Part shown: positions 35,532 through 45,192 of the stretch, one piece after another | Numbering within the stretch: position 1 is the stretch's first letter | How the letters are laid out: each line of letters starts with the position of its first letter | Source of the DNA: Diorhabda sublineata | Taxonomy: Eukaryota; Arthropoda; Insecta; Coleoptera; Chrysomelidae | NCBI RefSeq assembly: GCF_026230105.1 | Contig: NC_079475.1 | Location: forward strand, 124,001 to 188,000 | Direction: 5' to 3' | Length of the DNA: 64,000 nt | Position numbers and translations under genes: made by a program | Notes under the pieces: generated by a model | Seen by the model: the letters and a program-made list of their open reading frames with translations, nothing else | Databases searched by the model: none | What the model was told of the DNA's origin: nothing

Positions 35532-35906
35532 ATGTCTGGACGTGGTAAAGGTGGTAAAGTAAAGGGAAAGGCAAAATCTCGCTCAAACCGAGCTGGATTA
35601 CAATTTCCTGTAGGACGTATACATCGTTTGTTGAGAAAAGGCAATTATGCAGAACGAGTCGGTGCCGGAGCTCCAGTATATTTGGCAGCTGTTATGGAAT
35701 ATTTGGCAGCCGAAGTACTCGAATTAGCAGGAAATGCTGCTAGAGATAACAAAAAGACCCGTATAATTCCAAGGCATTTACAATTAGCCATTAGAAACGA
35801 TGAAGAATTGAATAAATTGTTGTCTGGAGTAACCATCGCACAAGGTGGTGTTCTTCCTAACATTCAAGCTGTACTTTTACCGAAAAAGACAGAAAAGAAA
35901 GCTTAA
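35532..35906 (+). CDS. H2A: histone H2A, mini-unit
   Basis: Identical protein. The promoter towards H2A is intact (TATAAATAG near 35,400). Its divergent partner H2B has been replaced by element A, so this unit contains only H2A and H4. The upstream sequence differs slightly from other units (CTCCGCCC for CTCCACCC). Confidence 0.97.
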   Translation: MSGRGKGGKVKGKAKSRSNRAGLQFPVGRIHRLLRKGNYAERVGAGAPVYLAAVMEYLAAEVLELAGNAARDNKKTRIIPRHLQLAIRNDEELNKLLSGVTIAQGGVLPNIQAVLLPKKTEKKA

Positions 35907-35962
35907 TTCTTTATTAATTATATTATTTTTCTTTATTTTATCGAAATACATATGCATAAACC

Positions 35963-35978
35963 GGCCCTTTTAAGGGCC
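35963..35978 (+). terminator. histone 3' stem-loop of H2A, mini-unit
   Basis: GGCCCTTTTAAGGGCC, loop UUUA. Confidence 0.93.
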
Positions 35979-36380
35979 ACAATTTTTTTATTTTTATATA
36001 TATATAAAAGAGATTATAATATAGTTAAATTTTATATATATATATATATATATAGTTAGAGTTAGAGTTGAGATAGAAGAGATTCTCGTGTAACGTACTG
36101 TTAGATAAAAAAAAAATAAATAAATGTCCTGATATATAAGAAAACTTATCATCTGTAATAATAACTGGAATTGTGGTTGGTTAATGTTCCTCTACTCGCT
36201 TATGTTCTTATCTATATGTATTTATGTATGTATGTATGTATGTAGTATATATCTATGTGTATATGTATGTGCGTATCAATAAATGCGAGGTTGTTCTTAT
36301 ATATAAGAAGAGAACAAACTAATGTGTAAGTTATTTTTTTTTTTTTTTTTTTATTTTCATATTCAAGCAAAATATGTTGT
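35979..36380. other. shortened H2A-H4 spacer, mini-unit
   Basis: The AT array is reduced to about 20 nt, and about 100 bp present in other units (TGATTATTTTCAGCATCG through AAATAAAAG) is deleted. TATGTATGTA repeats are expanded. This marks the mini-unit as an older or separately evolving copy. Confidence 0.75.
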
Positions 36381-36396
36381 GGTTCTGAAAAGAACC
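36381..36396 (-). terminator. histone 3' stem-loop of H4, mini-unit
   Basis: GGTTCTTTTCAGAACC on minus. Confidence 0.95.
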
Positions 36397-36487
36397 GTTT
36401 TTTTTTTTTTTTTTGTATATATACATATGCTATGGGAAGAATGCGATGGAGGACATATTCTTCTACTTCAAATATGAAAAATGAAAA

Positions 36488-36799
36488 TTAACCACCAAAA
36501 CCATATAAAGTACGACCTTGACGTTTTAAAGCATAAACAACATCCATAGCCGTTACCGTTTTTCTCTTAGCATGTTCAGTATATGTTACGGCATCTCTAA
36601 TAACATTTTCCAAAAACACTTTCAAAACTCCACGAGTTTCTTCGTAAATTAATCCCGATATACCTTTTACTCCTCCACGTCTAGCTAATCTTCTAATAGC
36701 AGGTTTGGTAATTCCTTGGATATTATCACGTAAAACTTTTCGGTGTCGTTTTGCACCCCCTTTTCCAAGTCCTTTACCACCTTTTCCACGACCGGTCAT
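36488..36799 (-). CDS. H4: histone H4 variant with R45G, mini-unit
   Basis: One base differs from the other four H4 genes (CCT for CGT on plus at 36,664), giving GVKGISGL instead of GVKRISGL: Arg45 to Gly. In H4, Arg45 inserts into the DNA minor groove, and changes of this residue are known as Sin mutations in yeast. Everything else, including the TATA box and the stem-loop, is intact, so it could be expressed. It sits in the H3-less mini-unit. A sequencing error is the main alternative. Confidence 0.95.
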   Translation of the reverse strand: MTGRGKGGKGLGKGGAKRHRKVLRDNIQGITKPAIRRLARRGGVKGISGLIYEETRGVLKVFLENVIRDAVTYTEHAKRKTVTAMDVVYALKRQGRTLYGFGG

Positions 36800-36978
36800 T
36801 ATTTTTCTTTTATTTTGTTTTTTCTATATACCTAAAACAATCCGATGATAACTTCGAAAAGACTTCAAAATACTGACCTAAGAATTTTCCCTAATCTCTT
36901 TATAATACCTATCGGCTCCGCCCATTAGAAAAAGTACGCACCAATCCCAGATTAGTACTCCGTAATGTTGGGCAAAGC

Positions 36979-37010
36979 TATAAAAGAAGGTCATAAATAA
37001 ATTTATCTCC
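36979..37010 (+). promoter_or_regulatory. H3 TATA box and start site now facing element B1
   Basis: TATAAAAG at 36,979-36,986, then native sequence to TTTATCTCC (37,002-37,010). Element B1 starts at 37,011, 32 nt after the first TATA base, where H3 transcription would begin. Confidence 0.8.
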
Positions 37011-39045
37011 AGTGTATTCGTAGTAAAGTGCTGTAAACTGCAAGTAGCGTTGCTGCTGTTGTTGTTGTTGTGACAGTGAAGTGAGGTGAAAGCGGACTCA
37101 GGTGAGATACTGATAAAACTTTCCTTCTTTTTCAGCAGGTAGCTGTGCCTTGACACAGCCTTTTATTTATAATGCTAAAAAACATTTCTGCATGAAAGAA
37201 TTGTGTTTATCAACACATATTTGATTGTGCGGAACTATCCGTTTTTTTCGAAACAGCCGTACTTATCAGTACGGCTTAAACTTTTCTTTTAGGTAACTTT
37301 AGATACCAACCAAAATAGGAAAACCGGGACCGAAAGCAACAGGCATGGAGCCTAAAAACTCCAAGAATAAGGAGAAAACAACTGAATTATCCAAAATCAT
37401 AATTCAGCAAAAAGCTGACTATGAAGCGCTGGGACAACAAGTCAAATCCCTCGAGGAGAAAATGAAAAATTTGGAAGATACTATATACGATAAAGACAGG
37501 CGAATTGAGTACTTAATGATCGAAAATAAAACACTGGACGACGAAAACGACACATTGGTAGAAGAATTAAGAAAGAAGCTAACCGAAATAGATGAGTTGA
37601 AAACTCAAATAGCACCAATCGAAGACTGCCCTATGGAAGGAGACTTCACGGAAGTAAAAAACAAAAAAAAAAGGAAAAAAGCAGATAAACAATCCTCAGA
37701 CGAAGAAGAAGAAACATCAACGGACAATCAAATCCAAGAAGAATTGGAGAAAATAAAAAAAGACGAACAAAGGAAACAGACAAAACCGGAGAGAAGGCCA
37801 CCTCCGATAATTCTAAAATCCCCACTGATGTGGACAGCACTACGCAAACAGCTAGTACAAAGAAAAATCGATGCCCAGTGTAAAATGGGAATACACACGG
37901 GCAAAATAACGACGGCGACTAAAGACGACTTTAACAAGATGAAGATGCTCCTGAGCGAGTATAAGGAAATTGAGTGGTATACATACCTACTCAATGAAGA
38001 AAAGGAAAGGAAGCTCGTCATAAAAGGACTTGCTGTTAACACCCCAGTGTCGAAGGTAGAGGAGGAATTGAAGGAAAATGGACTTAGACCGAAGAAAGTA
38101 TGGCAGTTGACAAGCCGTACTCAAAGAAATCAGGACAACACACGAAAACTACTACCTATATACATGGTAGTAATAGAACCGAAAGAAGAACCAACTTATA
38201 AGAAGTTGAGATACCTCTGCCACACAAAAATAAGTGTGGTAGAACAAAAAAGGCACGACGGACCTGTACAATGTTACAGGTGTCAGGGATTCCATCACGG
38301 ACAAAGCACGTGCAACATGGACGTGCACTGCGTGAGATGCGCGGGAGCGCATAGAGCGGCGGAATGCACGCTCAGCAAGACGGAAAAACCGAACTGCAAG
38401 AACTGCGGAGGAGAACACCCCGCAAACTACAAGGGGTGCCCGAAACACCCGAAAAAGACGGAGAACAACCAAGCAAGGAACACCACGCAAACAGGACGTA
38501 CTTACGCACAAGTTGCGAAGAAAACAACGAAGACAGAAGAAAAAACACCGGAGCTACTGAGTATGTTGCAAAATATGCAGATACTCATAGCAACACTTAT
38601 CGCCCAACAAAAATAAACCACAAGAGGACACCCCCCGACACGGTAATTCTGCATTTCACAAGGAAATGTAGAGTTATACATCGGGGACAGCTATAGAGAA
38701 GGCGAAGGACCACTCGGACTAGATCTTTTCCTATCGGCATGAGGTAGGAAGAGGTTTACCCGAGGCCGCGAAACACACACACACACGAAGACGTCCAGAA
38801 CAAGAAGCCAAGAGTGTATAGCCAACAGGCTAATCTCTTTAATAAAAAGATAAGACATCCCAGAATCTCCCATAGACCTAAGGGGAGAGGAGGGATTCTA
38901 CACGCGAAACTGCGACGTGAAAGAGGATGAGGACCTGTCGGAAGTGACAGGGGGTGGTTGGAATGTTCTTCTTCGCACCCACCCGTGGATTTATCCGGGG
39001 GTGGATGTCTAGAGGGACGGGCTCGTCTCAAGGGAAATGTGTGTG
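37011..39045 (+). mobile_element. ORF1-only retrotransposon B1 at the H3 start site
   Basis: Flanked by the duplication TTTATCTCC (37,002-37,010 and 39,046-39,054). Contents: 5' UTR with short hairpins, for example AGCCGTAC/GTACGGCT at 37,255-37,276 and GCTGTG/CACAGC at 37,142-37,159; one ORF; and a 3' UTR (38,617-39,045) homologous to that of element A, ending in (TG)n. ORF2 is absent: sequence passes from the ORF1 stop straight to the A-like ACAAGAGGACACC. The element depends on another element's RT, plausibly A's. Sense orientation relative to H3. Confidence 0.92.
37345..38616 (+). CDS. element B1 ORF1: Gag-like protein
   Basis: 423 residues, with the same domain order as A ORF1: coiled coil (about 15-90), acidic/Lys-rich linker (IEDCPMEGDFTEVKNKKKRKK), the RRPPPIILKSP...KKVWQL region, and three zinc knuckles (about 310-365: CYRCQGFHHGQSTC, CVRCAGAHRAAEC, CKNCGGEHPANYKGC). 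After residue 93 it differs from B2/B3 at only one position I see (K for E in NTPVS-VEEEL), but residues about 30-92 of the coiled coil are largely different. Confidence 0.92.
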   Translation: MEPKNSKNKEKTTELSKIIIQQKADYEALGQQVKSLEEKMKNLEDTIYDKDRRIEYLMIENKTLDDENDTLVEELRKKLTEIDELKTQIAPIEDCPMEGDFTEVKNKKKRKKADKQSSDEEEETSTDNQIQEELEKIKKDEQRKQTKPERRPPPIILKSPLMWTALRKQLVQRKIDAQCKMGIHTGKITTATKDDFNKMKMLLSEYKEIEWYTYLLNEEKERKLVIKGLAVNTPVSKVEEELKENGLRPKKVWQLTSRTQRNQDNTRKLLPIYMVVIEPKEEPTYKKLRYLCHTKISVVEQKRHDGPVQCYRCQGFHHGQSTCNMDVHCVRCAGAHRAAECTLSKTEKPNCKNCGGEHPANYKGCPKHPKKTENNQARNTTQTGRTYAQVAKKTTKTEEKTPELLSMLQNMQILIATLIAQQK

Positions 39046-39054
39046 TTTATCTCC
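39046..39054 (+). repeat. target-site duplication between B1 and C1
   Basis: TTTATCTCC, a copy of 37,002-37,010; the native H3 sequence is TTTATCTC just before the predicted start. Confidence 0.8.
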
Positions 39055-41709
39055 AGTTGCTTTCTTAGAGCGCTTCGAGAAGGTCGCAAGTACGGATTAA
39101 AGGACTGCTGTATAATCGGTCACTGTTTTATTTTAGAAAACACACCGGTAAACGCAGGGTCGCCTACTGCGATTAAAAATTCTCGCTGACAAAGAAACTC
39201 GTATTATTAGTGTATACCATTGCAAAAAATGCCCCTTTCGGGGCTTTGTTGCTCTACCTACCTGCCCTTTTCGGGGCTTTTTTTTATAATGAAATAAACC
39301 CTTTCGGGGGCAAGTGTTTCAAGAACCAACGTGAGTCCTAGGATCAGCCAGTTTCAGGTGAATATTATTTTCATTTTTATAAAACACTAACAGGCAATCA
39401 AAAGGGTCAGGAATTCTTTAACCGGGGAGGAAACTCCCTCCGGCAGTGAGTCCGCTGTCGGCTTTGATAGCCAACTCTTGTTAGGTACTAACAAAGGATT
39501 TCAATTCTCGAAATCCTTATTTCTTATCCTCACTTGATCTGACTCTATCGATCTTTTATTTCACCTATTTCACTTTTGAAAATGCCCCGAGTACCCCGTT
39601 CCCCCATTCAAACCCGAAGTAAACCTGTTTCCACCATCGATGAATTCCCACCACTCCCTACCAACCCCAATTCTCCTTCTGAGGAGGAAACCTTTGCAGA
39701 ATTGGTCGCAGAATACTCGCGGTACAGTCCAAATCAATTCACCCAAGTTCGTAATGCCATTGAGTATATCAAACGGAAATCACTCGAGAATAATAGAAGC
39801 TCCTCACCAACACCATCTGCGGATTCCTATGCTTCTAGGGTCTCGCAGAAATCGTCCAACTCCAAATCCCAGCGTGTTGATTATACCCGACAAGGCGCGA
39901 TCCCCAAAAACAAAATTCCCCCTCTAAATTCCAAGTCAATCTCAATACCTCAAAAGCAAAAAAAAAATACCCAAAATACCACTAAACCCCAGGCACCAAG
40001 TCAAACCCAGACTCCCAGAACCCACCAACAACCCCAGACCCCCAGAACCCACCAACAATCCCAGACCCCCAAAACCCACCAACAATCCCAAACCATCACC
40101 CAAACACTCAATTTGAGAAACCTCCCAACTAAATATACCTCACAGAGAGAGCTCTACAATCTCCTCAACACGCAAGAGCTGTTGAGGGGACAAATGAGCT
40201 TTCTCAAAGCTAACCCCAATGGAACCGCCCTCCTCAAAATTCCTTCCACGTTTCATCACGAAACGTTGGCAAGGAAAATCCGTTACGCCATAGGCGACGA
40301 GAAAATCGTCGTAATCCCGATAAACCCTCCCCAAAGAGCCCAAAAACCCCTCACCACTAAAACCAAAAAAACCACCTTTTCTCTGGTCTGCAAGAATGTA
40401 GACCAATCCTACACCGAAGAAGAGTTCCTGGAGATCCTCTCTATCCTGAAATTCCCTGTCCTTAAAACTTGGAGAATTATAGCTAGATCCACGAATAAAC
40501 CCACATCCATGTTCCGAATTATTACAGATTCCGAAACCGCCTACCATCACGCCCTAACCAAGGGTATTAACTTCCACGGGCTTCCGCACTACTGCGAAGC
40601 CTCAAATTCAAACACCATACCCGCAGTCCCCAAATACTGCAACCGTTGCTCATCTACCGGCCACTCCGCAGACACCTGCATTGCCAAACCTATTTGTCCA
40701 ACCTGTGGTGCTTCTGGTCACAAGCCAGAAAAATGCCCAAAAGCTAACTCCCCTACCTGTAAAAATTGCGGCGGACCTCACCCCGCCTTCCACCCCCGCT
40801 GTCCGAAAAGGATTGAAACTCCGAAAGCCCCCCAGGATACAGCCCCAGTCACCCTAGAAAAACCTCAAACCCCTTACGACCTGTCTACTGACACTAAAAT
40901 CCTAATCGAAATCCTGGCAACAACAATAATGAACGCCATCCCTACTTCTCGGGCGCTAGTAGCCGAAACGCTACAACGCCTCATTCCCCCTTTTTACGGT
41001 TATAATTGTACCGTAACCAGCGGCGTGGGTAACCGCATTCATTTCGCTTTCACCCAAAAACCAAACACGTCCCACTGAAAAAGTGTAGGTTTAGCCCTAG
41101 CAACGCCATTTATGTCAATACTGACATAACCCCCATTCCAAGCCGCCTAAATGACTTCCAAGCCCCTTCTAATTGATTCGATCCATAGAATCAAGAATTC
41201 CGTTGCGAAAGGGACCCTCCTCATCCTTCCTCAATTTCCTCAATAATAGCTCCCATATCAATCAGATAAATTCCTACCCCCAACACCCACCCTCATTTTC
41301 ATCCATCGTCGGAGTTGCAGGTTTTCTGCGGTTTCCCTGCAACCTGGAGAACCGATTCTCCAGACAAATGTCCGACGATAGGGAATAATACAGCCGCAGC
41401 TGTACCCGCCCACCCCCAATTAGATTAAGAAAAAACAAAAAATAAACAAAAAAAAAATATATAAAAAAAAAAACCCCCCAAAAAAAAAAATATAAAAAAG
41501 AAAAAAAAATCTTAACAAAAAAAAAATGTAACTGCACCGCTAGAGGCAGCCGAGCAAACACTTCCCAACTAAATATCCCCACACCCAGCCCTGCAGAGGA
41601 AAAAATTCCTATATCAGGGCCTAATGCAAATCATAACCAAATTACCAAAAAAAAAAAAAAAAAACCCTTCCTTCCTAATTTTTCACAACGAATCTCTCTC
41701 TCTCTCTTT
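39055..41709 (+). mobile_element. ORF1-only retrotransposon C1 at the H3 start site
   Basis: Begins AGTTGCTTTC (with TCTCC before it an initiator-like TCCAGTTG) and ends in (TC)n, then the duplication AAATTTATCTC (41,710-41,720). The 5' UTR has three hairpins with UUUC loops (39,231, 39,264, 39,299). One ORF at 39,582-41,078. The 3' UTR has a three-way-junction fold (41,305-41,379) and A-rich tracts. No endonuclease or RT is encoded, and no autonomous partner is in this window. Sense orientation relative to H3. Confidence 0.88.
39582..41078 (+). CDS. element C1 ORF1: Gag-like protein
   Basis: 498 residues from ATG (MPRVPRSP); the upstream TTG at 39,576 is not used as a start. A Pro/Ser-rich N-terminus contains a TPRTHQQ-type heptad repeated three times (about 144-168). 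Two RRM-like modules follow (TLNLRNLPTKYTSQREL, about 175; FSLVCKNVDQSYTEEEFLE, about 266). Three zinc knuckles follow: CNRCSSTGHSADTC (353-366), CPTCGASGHKPEKC (372-385) and CKNCGGPHPAFHPRC (393-407). The layout fits Gag proteins of Jockey-clade elements; there is little direct similarity to A/B ORF1 outside the knuckles. Confidence 0.88.
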   Translation: MPRVPRSPIQTRSKPVSTIDEFPPLPTNPNSPSEEETFAELVAEYSRYSPNQFTQVRNAIEYIKRKSLENNRSSSPTPSADSYASRVSQKSSNSKSQRVDYTRQGAIPKNKIPPLNSKSISIPQKQKKNTQNTTKPQAPSQTQTPRTHQQPQTPRTHQQSQTPKTHQQSQTITQTLNLRNLPTKYTSQRELYNLLNTQELLRGQMSFLKANPNGTALLKIPSTFHHETLARKIRYAIGDEKIVVIPINPPQRAQKPLTTKTKKTTFSLVCKNVDQSYTEEEFLEILSILKFPVLKTWRIIARSTNKPTSMFRIITDSETAYHHALTKGINFHGLPHYCEASNSNTIPAVPKYCNRCSSTGHSADTCIAKPICPTCGASGHKPEKCPKANSPTCKNCGGPHPAFHPRCPKRIETPKAPQDTAPVTLEKPQTPYDLSTDTKILIEILATTIMNAIPTSRALVAETLQRLIPPFYGYNCTVTSGVGNRIHFAFTQKPNTSH

Positions 41710-41720
41710 AAATTTATCTC
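41710..41720 (+). repeat. target-site duplication between C1 and C2
   Basis: AAATTTATCTC, identical to the native bases just 5' of the H3 start. Confidence 0.85.
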
Positions 41721-44383
41721 AGTTGCTTTCTTAGAGCGCTTCGAGAAGGTCGCAAGTACGGATTAAAGGACTGCTGTATAATCGGTCACTGTTTTATTTT
41801 AGAAAACACACCGGTAAACGCAGGGTCGCCTACTGCGATTAAAAATTCTCGCTGACAAAGAAACTCGTATTATTAGTGTATACCATTGCAAAAAATGCCC
41901 CTTTCGGGGCTTTGTTGCTCTACCTACCTGCCCTTTTCGGGGCTTTTTTTTATAATGAAATAAACCCTTTCGGGGGCAAGTGTTTCAAGAACCAACGTGA
42001 GTCCTAGGATCAGCCAGTTTCAGGTGAATATTATTTTCATTTTTATAAAACACTAACAGGCAATCAAAAGGGTCAGGAATTCTTTAACCGGGGAGGAAAC
42101 TCCCTCCGGCAGTGAGTCCGCTGTCGGCTTTGATAGCCAACTCTTGTTAGGTACTAACAAAGGATTTCAATTCTCGAAATCCTTATTTCTTATCCTCACT
42201 TGATCTGACTCTATCGATCTTTTATTTCACCTATTTCACTTTTGAAAATGCCCCGAGTACCCCGTTCCCCCATTCAAACCCGAAGTAAACCTGTTTCCAC
42301 CATCGATGAATTCCCACCACTCCCTACCAACCCCAATTCTCCTTCTGAGGAGGAAACCTTTGCAGAATTGGTCGCAGAATACTCGCGGTACAGTCCAAAT
42401 CAATTCACCCAAGTTCGTAATGCCATTGAGTATATCAAACGGAAATCACTCGAGAATAATAGAAGCTCCTCACCAGCACCATCTGCGGATTCCTATGCTT
42501 CTAGGGTCTCGCAGAAATCGTCCAACTCTAAATCCCAGCGTGTTGATTATACCCGACAAGGCGCGATCCCCAAAAACAAAATTCCCCCTCTAAATTCCAA
42601 GTCAATCTCAATACCTCAAAAGCCAAAAAAAAATACCCAAAATACCACTAAACCCCAGGCACCAAGTCAAACCCAGACTCCCAGAACCCACCAACAACCC
42701 CAGACCCCCAGAACCCACCAACAATCCCAGACCCCCAAAACCCACCAACAATCCCAAACCATCACCCAAACACTCAATTTGAGAAACCTCCCAACTAAAT
42801 ATACCTCACAGAGAGAGCTCTACAATCTCCTCAACACGCAAGAGCTGTTGAGGGGACAAATGAGCTTTCTCAAAGCTAACCCCAATGGAACCGCCCTCCT
42901 CAAAATTCCTTCCACGTTTCATCACGAAACGTTGGCAAGGAAAATCCGTTACGCCATAGGCGACGAGAAAATCGTCGTAATCCCGATAAACCCTCCCCAA
43001 AGAGCCCAAAAACCCCTCACCACTAAAACCAAAAAAACCACCTTTTCTCTGGTCTGCAAGAATGTAGACCAATCCTACACCGAAGAAGAGTTCCTGGAGA
43101 TCCTCTCTATCCTGAAATTCCCTGTCCTTAAAACTTGGAGAATTATAGCTAGATCCACGAATAAACCCACATCCATGTTCCGAATTATTACAGATTCCGA
43201 AACCGCCTACCATCACGCCCTAACCAAGGGTATTAACTTCCACGGGCTTCCGCACTACTGCGAAGCCTCAAATTCAAACACCATACCCGCAGTCCCCAAA
43301 TACTGCAACCGTTGCTCATCTACCGGCCACTCCGCAGACACCTGCAATGCCAAACCTATTTGTCCAACCTGTGGTGCTTCTGGTCACAAGCCAGAAAAAT
43401 GCCCAAAAGCTAACTCCCCTACCTGTAAAAATTGCGGCGGACCTCACCCCGCCTTCCACCCCCGCTGTCCGAAAAGGATTGAAACTCCGAAAGCCCCCCA
43501 GGATACAGCCCCAGTCACCCTAGAAAAACCTCAAACCCCTTACGACCTGTCTACTGACACTAAAATCCTAATCGAAATCCTGGCAACAACAATAATGAAC
43601 GCCATCCCTACTTCTCGGGCGCTAGTAGCCGAAACGCTACAACGCCTCATTCCCCCTTTTTACGGTTATAATTGTACCGTAACCAGCGGCGTGGGTAACC
43701 GCATTCATTTCGCTTTCACCCAAAAACCAAACACGTCCCACTGAAAAAGTGTAGGTTTAGCCCTAGCAACGCCATTTATGTCAATACTGACATAACCCCC
43801 ATTCCAAGCCGCCTAAATGACCTCCAAGCCCCTTCTAACTGATTCGATCCATAGAATCAAAAATTCCGTTGCGAAAGGGACCCTCCTCATCCTTCCTCAA
43901 TTTCCTCAATAATAGCTCCCATATCAATCAGATAAATTCCTACCCCCAACACCCACCCTCATTTTCATCCATCGTCGGAGTTGCAGGTTTTCTGCGGTTT
44001 CCCTGCAACCTGGAGAACCGATTCTCCAGACAAATGTCCGACGATAGGGAATAATACAGCCGCAGCTGTACCCGCCCACCCCCAATTAGATTAAGAAAAA
44101 ACAAAAAATAAACAAAAAAAAAAATATATAAAAAAAAAAAACCCCCCAAAAAAAAATATAAAAAAGAAAAAAAAAAAATCTTAACAAAAAAAAAAAAATG
44201 TAACTGCACCGCTAGAAGCAGCCGAGCAAACACTTCCCAACTAAATATCCCCACACCCAGCCCTGCAGAGGAAAAAATTCCTATATCAGGGCCTAATGCA
44301 AATCATAACCAAATTACCAAAAAAAAAAAAAAAAAACCCTTCCTTCCTAATTTTTCACAACGAATCTCTCTCTCTCTCTCTCT
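41721..44383 (+). mobile_element. ORF1-only retrotransposon C2 at the H3 start site
   Basis: A tandem second copy, nearly identical to C1, with the same 5' end (AGTTGCTTTC), hairpins (41,897 and 41,930), ORF, three-way-junction fold (43,971-44,045) and (TC)n tail. It is followed by AAATTTATCTC (44,384-44,394) and then the H3 leader. Being furthest from the TATA box, it is inferred to be the oldest of the three at this site. Confidence 0.88.
42248..43744 (+). CDS. element C2 ORF1: Gag-like protein
   Basis: 498 residues. It differs from C1 ORF1 at three positions that I can see: T/A in SSSP-PS near 77, Q/P in IPQK-KKN near 126, and I/N in DTC-AKP near 367. The zinc ligands are unchanged. An intact reading frame in both copies argues for recent insertion. 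Confidence 0.88.
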   Translation: MPRVPRSPIQTRSKPVSTIDEFPPLPTNPNSPSEEETFAELVAEYSRYSPNQFTQVRNAIEYIKRKSLENNRSSSPAPSADSYASRVSQKSSNSKSQRVDYTRQGAIPKNKIPPLNSKSISIPQKPKKNTQNTTKPQAPSQTQTPRTHQQPQTPRTHQQSQTPKTHQQSQTITQTLNLRNLPTKYTSQRELYNLLNTQELLRGQMSFLKANPNGTALLKIPSTFHHETLARKIRYAIGDEKIVVIPINPPQRAQKPLTTKTKKTTFSLVCKNVDQSYTEEEFLEILSILKFPVLKTWRIIARSTNKPTSMFRIITDSETAYHHALTKGINFHGLPHYCEASNSNTIPAVPKYCNRCSSTGHSADTCNAKPICPTCGASGHKPEKCPKANSPTCKNCGGPHPAFHPRCPKRIETPKAPQDTAPVTLEKPQTPYDLSTDTKILIEILATTIMNAIPTSRALVAETLQRLIPPFYGYNCTVTSGVGNRIHFAFTQKPNTSH

Positions 44384-44884
<501 letters not shown>

Positions 44885-44982
44885 ATACAAATTTTTTTTT
44901 TTTTTTTTTTTATATAAAATTACATTTTATCTATTTGATTATAATAGATTTTTTGTTTTATATATATATTGTAAGTAAAAAC

Positions 44983-44998
44983 GGTTCTTTTCAGAACC
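44983..44998 (+). terminator. histone 3' stem-loop of displaced H3
   Basis: GGTTCTTTTCAGAACC; it could also serve read-through transcripts from the B1/C stack. Confidence 0.95.
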
Positions 44999-45125
44999 AC
45001 AAATAATTTAACATTTATGATAGTAGTATAATATTTTGATATAAATATAGGATGTTCGTTTGAAAACATTGAAATATAAAAGAAGGATGTGATTGTTGAT
45101 TGGGTAAAGAAGACGCACGCACGCA

Positions 45126-45192
<67 letters not shown>

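Noticed and set aside
39576..39581. TTG start adding Met-Lys to C ORF1
   Set aside because: An ATG follows two codons later, and non-AUG initiation is unneeded.
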